The position numbers and the translations under genes were made by a program. DNA of 41,094 nt from Caldilineaceae bacterium (GTDB lineage: Bacteria > Chloroflexota > Anaerolineae > Caldilineales > Caldilineaceae), in NCBI GenBank assembly GCA_020845455.1, contig JADLFO010000250.1, forward strand, positions 1 through 41,094, written 5' to 3'. This document shows, in pieces, positions 34,951 through 41,094 of this stretch (positions are counted from its first letter, which is position 1; every line of letters begins with the position of its first letter). Under the pieces are notes generated by a model that did not search any database, was not told where the DNA came from, and saw only the letters and a list, made by a program, of their open reading frames with translations.

Positions 34951-35901
34951 TTAGGCAGATGCGGGCGATGCACTGGTGATCACCGGTGTACCTGCCGCCA
35001 TCGCCTCCAGCACCATCATGCCAAACCCTTCATAGAGGCTGGGAAAGACAAACGCGGTCGCCAGCGCATAGAGCGCGGGCTTGTCCGCCTCCTCCACCCA
35101 ACCGCAGCAGAGCACTTGGTCGCCAAGCCCCTGCGCGGCGGCCAGCCGCCGGGGATCGGGCGCAAAGGCGCTGTCTCGCTCCGGCAGCTTGCCGCCTAAC
35201 ACCAGTTTGACCGCCGGGTCGCCGCCCCGCTCCAGATAGCGGCGGTAGGCTTGGATCGTCCCCGCCAGGTTCTTGCGTACGTCGAACCCCCCCAGATAGA
35301 GGAAAAAACGCGGCGGCAGCGCATATTTGGCGCGCACCGCGGCCAGATGCGCGCCGTCCGGCGCAGCGTGGCCCTCTTGGTTGGGGCCGTGATAGACCAC
35401 ATGCACGCGGCCCGGGGGGATGGCTAGATGCCGGACAATATCGCACTTGCTGGCCTGGCTGACGGTCAGCACGGCAGCGGCGCGCCGCGCCGCCCGGCCG
35501 ACCAGCGCCGTATAGAGCCGGTGCTGCACTCCGCCGCGATAGGCGGGCAGCAGCAGCGGGATCAGGTCGTGGACGGTGACGCAGACGGGACACGGCTGCC
35601 AGAGCGGCGCGGCCCAGTAGGGAACCCAAAGCAGGTCGGCGGCCAGCCGTCGGGCGGCGCGCGGCACGGCGACCTGCTCCCACCACAGCTTGCGCAGCGC
35701 GGCGGGCAGCGGGGGCAGCGCCAGGGGCTGCGGCGTCGTCCCCGGCCAGGGCCAGGCCACGGGTTGCGCCGGGCCGGGCAGCAGTACCGAGAGCCGCACG
35801 CCCGCGGCCTGGCGCGGCAAATGCTCCAGCAAGTGGTGGATATATTGGCCGCTGCCCGCTGCGGGCCGGCCCACAAACCAGCCGTTGACGGCGATATGCA
35901 T
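34951..35901 (-). CDS. GT4-type glycosyltransferase, C-terminally truncated
   Basis: A 316-aa retaining glycosyltransferase of family GT4. N-terminal Rossmann domain: MHIAVNGWFVGRPAAGSGQY with the glycine loop, then VTVHDLIPLLLPA. C-terminal domain: PRFFLYLGGFDVRKNLAGTI and the donor-binding E-x7-E motif in YEGFGMMVLEAMAAGTPV. GT4 enzymes normally continue for 60-80 residues after GTPV(I/V)TS; here translation stops after TSASPASA, next to the LysM gene end (18 bp away). The last helix, which folds back to the N-terminal domain, is missing, so activity is doubtful. It starts 10 bp after the epimerase stop, so it should act with it in polysaccharide synthesis. Confidence 0.85.
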   Translation of the reverse strand: MHIAVNGWFVGRPAAGSGQYIHHLLEHLPRQAAGVRLSVLLPGPAQPVAWPWPGTTPQPLALPPLPAALRKLWWEQVAVPRAARRLAADLLWVPYWAAPLWQPCPVCVTVHDLIPLLLPAYRGGVQHRLYTALVGRAARRAAAVLTVSQASKCDIVRHLAIPPGRVHVVYHGPNQEGHAAPDGAHLAAVRAKYALPPRFFLYLGGFDVRKNLAGTIQAYRRYLERGGDPAVKLVLGGKLPERDSAFAPDPRRLAAAQGLGDQVLCCGWVEEADKPALYALATAFVFPSLYEGFGMMVLEAMAAGTPVITSASPASA

Positions 35902-35911
35902 CAGGGTTCGA

Positions 35912-36847
35912 TCAACTGCCGCGCATCCAGTCGACCGTGCGCTGCAGGCCTTCGTCCAGGCTCACCTGGGCGTGCCAGCCCAGATCGCGCGCGGCCTTGC
36001 TGCTGTCCAGATAGGTGGCGCGCACTTCGCCCACCGGCTGCGGCACATAGTCGACGGCGCTGTCATAACCGGTGAACTCGGCCAGCATGGTGTGGATCGT
36101 GTTGATGTCGGTCGGCACGCCGCTGCCCACGTTGTAGATGCCTACCTGGCCGCTTTCGAGCGCCAGGCGGTTGGCGCGCGCGATGTCGCCCACAAAGGTG
36201 AAGTCGCGCGTCTGTTTGCCGTCGCCGGTGATGCGCGTCGGCTTGCCTTCGAGCATGGCCCCGACAAAGATGGCGACAACTCCGGCCTCGCCGCGGCTGT
36301 CTTGGCGCGGGCCATAGACATTGGGGTAGCGCAGCGCGATGTAGGGCAGCCCGTAGTTCTGGTGATAGAGGTCTAGGTGATATTCAAAGCTCAGTTTGTT
36401 GGCCCCATAGTTGTCCTTGGGCTGCGGCCAACTGCGTTCGGTGAAGGGCAGGCGCTGTTCGCCGGGTGCATAGCCTTCGCCATAGACCGCGCCGCCTGTG
36501 CTGGCAAAGACGAATTTGCGGCAGTTGTGGGCGCGCGCCAGTTCCAGCAGGATCAGCGAGCCAAGCACATTGACATTGGCATAGGTCAGTGGGTCGGCCA
36601 TGCTTTCGCGCACGTTGGCGCGCGCGGCTTGGTGCGTGATGGCTTCGATGCCCTCGTCGGCGAAGATCTGCGCCATGCGTTTCTGGTCGGTGATATCCGC
36701 CTCGATAAAGCGGGCGCCTGCCGGGACCTGCTCGCGGTGGCCGGTGTGCAGATTATCGACGACCACCACTCGATGGCCTGCGGCCAAGAGCGCATCGGCT
36801 ATATGGCTGCCGATAAAGCCCGCGCCTCCGGTGACCAGCACATTCAT
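35912..36847 (-). CDS. NAD-dependent nucleotide-sugar epimerase (GalE-like)
   Basis: A 311-aa extended short-chain dehydrogenase. TGGAGFIGSH (6-15) is the NAD-binding loop; DNLHTG follows at 31-36. The catalytic Tyr147-x3-Lys151 lies in NYGANK and the Ser/Thr in FASTGG (114-119). LRYPNVYGPRQ and TRDFTFVGDIARAN are typical of UDP-glucose/GlcNAc 4-epimerases. Start ATG 36847 has AAAGGA 9 nt upstream, and the longer open frame lacks protein-like sequence. It is the first gene of a two-gene unit with the GT4 enzyme. The exact sugar cannot be told. Confidence 0.9.
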   Translation of the reverse strand: MNVLVTGGAGFIGSHIADALLAAGHRVVVVDNLHTGHREQVPAGARFIEADITDQKRMAQIFADEGIEAITHQAARANVRESMADPLTYANVNVLGSLILLELARAHNCRKFVFASTGGAVYGEGYAPGEQRLPFTERSWPQPKDNYGANKLSFEYHLDLYHQNYGLPYIALRYPNVYGPRQDSRGEAGVVAIFVGAMLEGKPTRITGDGKQTRDFTFVGDIARANRLALESGQVGIYNVGSGVPTDINTIHTMLAEFTGYDSAVDYVPQPVGEVRATYLDSSKAARDLGWHAQVSLDEGLQRTVDWMRGS

Positions 36848-36944
36848 AGACGAGATCCTTTCGCGTTGTTTCGCGTTGAAAGCCTTTACGTTGAGAGCAT
36901 TGATATCAGGGAGCGCCCGGCGGTCAGGGGCGCGGCCAACCCGT

Positions 36945-36972
36945 TTGAGAATTCTAATCCCCAGGGTACAAT
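36945..36972 (+). promoter_or_regulatory. Promoter for ssnA
   Basis: TTGAGA at 36945-36950, a 16-bp spacer and TACAAT at 36967-36972. Predicted start near 36979. GGAGG at 36997-37001 is the ribosome-binding site, 7 nt before the ATG. Confidence 0.65.
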
Positions 36973-37008
36973 ACTGCAAACCACCCGCGCATTTTCGGAG
37001 GCCGCGCC

Positions 37009-38388
<1,380 letters not shown>

Positions 38389-38396
38389 CTGAGATG

Positions 38397-38420
38397 TTCA
38401 CCGCAAAGGACGCAAAGAAG
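38397..38420 (-). repeat. TTTGCG-family intergenic repeat, copy C
   Basis: Minus-strand reading: CTTCTTTGCGTCCTTTGCGG followed by TGAA. Just after the ssnA stop. Confidence 0.75.
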
Positions 38421-38425
38421 AGAGG

Positions 38426-38455
38426 GAGTAGGCAGTAGGGAGTAGGAAGTAGGGG
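38426..38455 (+). repeat. GTAGG microsatellite-like repeat
   Basis: GAGTAGGCAGTAGGGAGTAG continuing with variants of GTAGG. Its GTAGGCAGT core equals that of the repeat at 8501-8573. Confidence 0.7.
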
Positions 38456-38503
38456 CAGAAACCAGAGAAGAAATTAGAGCAGAAAGGCATAGGCTATCGA
38501 TTG

Positions 38504-39175
38504 ATGAGTAAACCCACATTGGCCGTGATCGGCGGCACGGGCGCGGAAGGATCGGGGCTGGCGCTGCGTTGGGCTGCGGCCGGCTATCCGGTGGTGATCG
38601 GCAGCCGCAGCGCCGAGAAGGCCGCGGCCGCGGTCGAAACGCTGCGCCAAGGGCTGCCCGCCGGGAGCGCCCCGATCTCCGGCGCGACCAACGCCGCGGC
38701 CGCAGCCGCGGGCGAGGTCGTCGTCTTGAGCGTGCCCTACAGCGCCCAGGCTGATACCATCGCCCAGATCGTCGAAGGCTGCCAGGGCAAGGTGTTGATC
38801 ACGGTGGTCGCGCCGCTGCAACCGCCCAAGGTGAGCACGGTCTGGCATCCGCCGGGGGGATCGGCGGCACAGGAGGCCCAGGCGCAACTGGGGCCAGACG
38901 TGCATGTGGCGGCGGCCTTTCAGAATGTGTCGGCGGGCCATCTGCAGGATTTGAACTGGGAGGCCCATTGCGATGTGCTGGTGACAGGCGACGACAAAGC
39001 GGCCAAACAGGTAGCGCTGGGGTTAGCGCGCGCCGCCGGCCTCTTCGCCGTGGATGCCGGACCGCTGGCTAACGCTTCGGTGGTGGAAGGGCTGACCGCA
39101 GTGCTGATCGGCATCAACGCCCGCCACAAGGTCAAAGGCAGCGGCATCCGCATCACGGGGATCGCGCGCGAATAG
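38504..39175 (+). CDS. npdG: NADPH-dependent F420 reductase family protein
   Basis: A 223-aa protein of the F420H2:NADP oxidoreductase family. The N-terminal IGGTGAEGSGLALRWAAAGY (9-28) is the dinucleotide loop and GSRSAEKA (33-40) the NADP-phosphate site. The C-terminal VEGLTAVLIGINARHKVKGS and GIRITGI match the F420-side family end. It would move hydride between NADPH and cofactor F420 (8-hydroxy-5-deazaflavin). No other F420 gene is in view, so an alternative dinucleotide reductase role remains open. ATG 38504 is used; the TTG one codon earlier is less likely. Confidence 0.85.
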   Translation: MSKPTLAVIGGTGAEGSGLALRWAAAGYPVVIGSRSAEKAAAAVETLRQGLPAGSAPISGATNAAAAAAGEVVVLSVPYSAQADTIAQIVEGCQGKVLITVVAPLQPPKVSTVWHPPGGSAAQEAQAQLGPDVHVAAAFQNVSAGHLQDLNWEAHCDVLVTGDDKAAKQVALGLARAAGLFAVDAGPLANASVVEGLTAVLIGINARHKVKGSGIRITGIARE

Positions 39176-39190
39176 GGAGAGTTATCTGAT

Positions 39191-39220
39191 CTTTGCGTAC
39201 TTTGCGACCTTTGCGGTTCA
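39191..39220 (+). repeat. TTTGCG-family intergenic repeat, copy D
   Basis: CTTTGCGTA, CTTTGCGAC, CTTTGCGGTTCA: the most regular copy, with 9-bp periodicity. It fills the short gap between npdG and the trans-sulfuration gene. Confidence 0.8.
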
Positions 39221-39237
39221 TAGCATCAGAGGCTGCT

Positions 39238-40371
39238 ATGCACATTGAGACGTTGGCCGTCCATGCAGGGCGTAAGGTGGACCCCGCCACCGGCGCGGTG
39301 ATGCCGCCGATCCACCTGTCGACCACCTTCGAGCGCAAGCCCGACGGCAGCTATACCGAGGGGTTTGTCTATACGCGCAGCGAGAACCCCAACCGCCGCG
39401 CCCTCGAAGAAGCTCTCGCCGCGCTGGAGGGCGGCCAGGCCGCGGCGGCGTTTGCCTCCGGCCAGGCCGCAACCCTGGCGGTCTTGCAGTCGTTGGCCGC
39501 CGGCGACCCTACCACCCCCCCTCATGTGATCATCCCCGAAGACACCTATTTTGGCACGCGCCATCTGGTCTTTGGCGTGCTGGCCCCCTGGGGCTTGCAG
39601 GCCAGCGCAGTCGATATGACCGATCTCGACCAGGTGCGCGCCGCCGTGCGCCCCAACACGCGGCTGGTCTGGGTGGAGACGCCATCCAACCCGCTGCTCA
39701 AGATCACCGATATCGCCGCCGTGGCCGAGATCGCACACGCTGCGGGCGCACTCTGCGCTGTAGACAACACCTGGCCGTCGCCGCTGCTGCAGCGCCCGCT
39801 GGCCCTGGGCGCGGATATCGCCATGCATGCCACGACCAAGTATTTGGGCGGGCACAGCGACCTGCTCGGCGGCGCGCTGATCGCCCGCGCCGATGACGAC
39901 TTTTTTGCGCGCATCCGCACGATGCAGAGCACCGGCGGCGCGGCGCCGTCGCCCTTTGACTGCTGGCTGCTGCTGCGCAGCCTGAGCACCCTGCCCTACC
40001 GCATGGCCGCCCACTGCGACCATGCGCAGCGCGTGGCGGGGTTTCTGGCGGCGCATCCGCGCGTGGCCGCGGTGCATTATCCGGGGCTGCCGTCGCATCC
40101 GGGCCATGCGGTGGCGGCGCGCCAAATGCAGGGCTTTGGCGGCATGCTCTCGATCCAGGTGGTGGGCGGCACAGCCGAGGCGATGGCCGTGGCAGGCCGC
40201 GTGCGGCTCTTTACACGCGCCACCAGCCTGGGCGGGGTGGAAAGCCTGATCGAGCATCGCGCTTCGGTGGAAGGGCCGGACAGCCTCACGCCGCCCAACC
40301 TGCTGCGCATCTCGGTGGGGCTGGAGCATCCCGACGATCTGATCGCCGACCTGGATCAAGCGCTGGATTAG
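39238..40371 (+). CDS. Trans-sulfuration PLP enzyme (cystathionine gamma-synthase/lyase family)
   Basis: A 377-aa fold-type I PLP enzyme. Motifs: IHLSTTFERK, YTRSENPNRRALEEALAALE (45-64), FASGQAATLAVL, WVETPSNPLLKITDI, VDNTWPSP and the PLP Lys201 in HATTKYLGGHSDLLGG. The C-terminal TSLGGVESLIEHRAS and LLRISVGLEHPDDLIADL are typical of this group. It could be cystathionine gamma-synthase, gamma-lyase or methionine gamma-lyase; sequence alone does not decide. In a selenium context it might also handle selenium analogues, which is speculation. ATG 39238 is used: upstream codons belong to the TTTGCG repeat. Confidence 0.92.
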   Translation: MHIETLAVHAGRKVDPATGAVMPPIHLSTTFERKPDGSYTEGFVYTRSENPNRRALEEALAALEGGQAAAAFASGQAATLAVLQSLAAGDPTTPPHVIIPEDTYFGTRHLVFGVLAPWGLQASAVDMTDLDQVRAAVRPNTRLVWVETPSNPLLKITDIAAVAEIAHAAGALCAVDNTWPSPLLQRPLALGADIAMHATTKYLGGHSDLLGGALIARADDDFFARIRTMQSTGGAAPSPFDCWLLLRSLSTLPYRMAAHCDHAQRVAGFLAAHPRVAAVHYPGLPSHPGHAVAARQMQGFGGMLSIQVVGGTAEAMAVAGRVRLFTRATSLGGVESLIEHRASVEGPDSLTPPNLLRISVGLEHPDDLIADLDQALD

Positions 40372-40382
40372 GACACAAGCCC

Positions 40383-40571
40383 ATGAACACGATGTTGCCG
40401 GATCTGCCCGACCAGAACGAAGTCAACATCCGCAGCCAGCGCGTGGCCGAACGCTGCGGCTTTGTGCGCGAAGGGCACATTCGCCAAGTCCATCCCCATA
40501 TTCTATGCGCCGACGGCAGCTACAGCGGCGACTATCTTTATGGGCTGCTGCGTTCTGAATGGACCGGATGA
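40383..40571 (+). pseudogene. C-terminal fragment of a RimJ/RimL-type GNAT acetyltransferase
   Basis: A 62-codon frame whose NEVNIRSQRVAERCGFVREG and later DYLYGLLRSEW match the last third of GNAT acetyltransferases (N-x-x-S-x-R-V-A-E-x-x-GF-x-x-EG, then D-x-x-Y-x-L-L-x-x-EW). The acetyl-CoA-binding loop R/Q-x-x-G-x-G/A and the first strands are missing, and only 11 bp separate it from the preceding gene. An ATG at 40383 could still be used, but the product would lack the cofactor site. Its TGA abuts the ATG of the yqeC-like gene. Confidence 0.75.
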
Positions 40572-41094
40572 ATGGACCTGACAGACGCGCTGCGCCTGAC
40601 ATTGTCCCCCGGCGCGCCGGATGTAGTGGCGCTGGTGGGCGGCGGCGGCAAAAGCAACACGGCGTTCCGGCTGGCAGCAGAGGCCGCGGCCCGCGGTGTG
40701 CGCGCCATCGCCACGACCACCACGCGCATTGCGGCCAGTGAGATCGACGCCGCGCCTGCTGTGGTCGAAATAACCGGCGCGGCGCTGCCCTTGGCTCAAC
40801 TGGAGGCTGCGCTGGCGCGATCCGGCTGGTGTCTGCTGGTGGATGCGGCGCTCGGCGAGAAGCGCTCCGGCATTGCCCCCACGCAGGTCGACGGGCTGCT
40901 GACGGCAGCCCCGCAGTTGGGCCTGGGATTGATCGCCGTGGAAGCCGACGGCAGCCGCCAGTTGCCCATCAAGGCTCCGGCCGCGCATGAGCCGGTGATC
41001 CCGGCGCGCGCCACGTTGGTGGTGGCGGTGGCCGGGGTCGATGCGCTGGGCCGTGACCTGACACCCGACCAAGTCCACCGGCCCGAACGCATCC
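40572..41094 (+). CDS. yqeC: YqeC-type selenium cofactor biosynthesis protein, partial
   Basis: The window ends within this gene; 174 residues are visible. The N-terminal P-loop reads VALVGGGGKSNTAFRLA (residues 19-35), a GGGGK-S/T motif; ATTTTRI (48-54) follows. GLGLIAVEADGSRQLPIKAPA and AHEPVIP are diagnostic for YqeC, a protein needed for the labile selenium cofactor of selenium-dependent molybdenum hydroxylases. The exact step is not known. It starts at ATG 40572, directly after the stop of the GNAT fragment. Homologues usually run about 220-260 aa, so roughly a quarter to a third lies beyond the edge. Confidence 0.88.
   Translation, partial: MDLTDALRLTLSPGAPDVVALVGGGGKSNTAFRLAAEAAARGVRAIATTTTRIAASEIDAAPAVVEITGAALPLAQLEAALARSGWCLLVDAALGEKRSGIAPTQVDGLLTAAPQLGLGLIAVEADGSRQLPIKAPAAHEPVIPARATLVVAVAGVDALGRDLTPDQVHRPERI

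Noticed and set aside
39191-39220. TTTGCG repeats as a CRISPR array
   Set aside because: Units are 9-11 bp without spacers and no cas genes are present.

Overview
The window is GC-rich bacterial chromosome with densely packed genes on both strands. I see no tRNA, rRNA, CRISPR array, transposase, phage gene or plasmid function. The gene families point to a Chloroflexota bacterium, probably Anaerolineae/Caldilineales: DUF1385, DUF2723 and DUF3048 proteins, a MutL-like protein, a stand-alone GyrA-type propeller, an F420-linked NpdG, surface proteins with Thr/Pro or Glu/Val/Thr linkers, and leaderless promoters. The taxon is an inference from memory of these families, not a search.

Layout. 1-5.8 kb: an unrecognised protein, a DUF1385 membrane protein, an S4 protein, a broken methyltransferase, an SH3 lipoprotein with its own promoter and terminator, and a DUF2723 membrane protein. 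5.8-14 kb: an Amt-like protein without the second pore histidine, fmt, a SanA/YdcF-like protein, a membrane-anchored lytic transglycosylase, a stand-alone gyrase-type propeller and a ParB-like (DGNHR) protein whose promoter overlaps a perfect palindrome. 14-21 kb: pyk, an Atg22-type MFS transporter, glyA, an AI-2E family permease and a thioredoxin-fold protein without its active-site cysteines. 21-23 kb: a fibronectin-type surface protein overlapping thpR.

23.2-30.1 kb holds the most intriguing region: seven minus-strand genes read from one clear promoter at about 30085. In transcription order they are an 82-aa protein, a 190-aa membrane protein, a six-helix protein, a zinc-ribbon transmembrane protein, another six-helix protein, a degenerate MutL-like ASKHA protein and a PTPS-related large membrane protein. 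Only two have a family I recognise, and no function follows from either.

30.2-36.9 kb: a DUF3048 lipoprotein, a large LysM protein with an internal duplication, then a nucleotide-sugar epimerase and a C-terminally truncated GT4 glycosyltransferase in one operon. 37-41.1 kb: ssnA, npdG, a trans-sulfuration enzyme, a GNAT fragment and yqeC (cut by the window edge). ssnA and yqeC together suggest the edge of a selenium-dependent molybdenum hydroxylase locus.

Two genome-wide patterns stand out. Promoters of the extended -10 type (TGnTAnAAT) recur, and four of them lie only 7-8 nt upstream of the start codon, so those mRNAs are predicted to be leaderless. Short intergenic repeats recur too: a TTTGCG-based family in four copies, a GTAGGCAGTGG unit and one MITE-like element.
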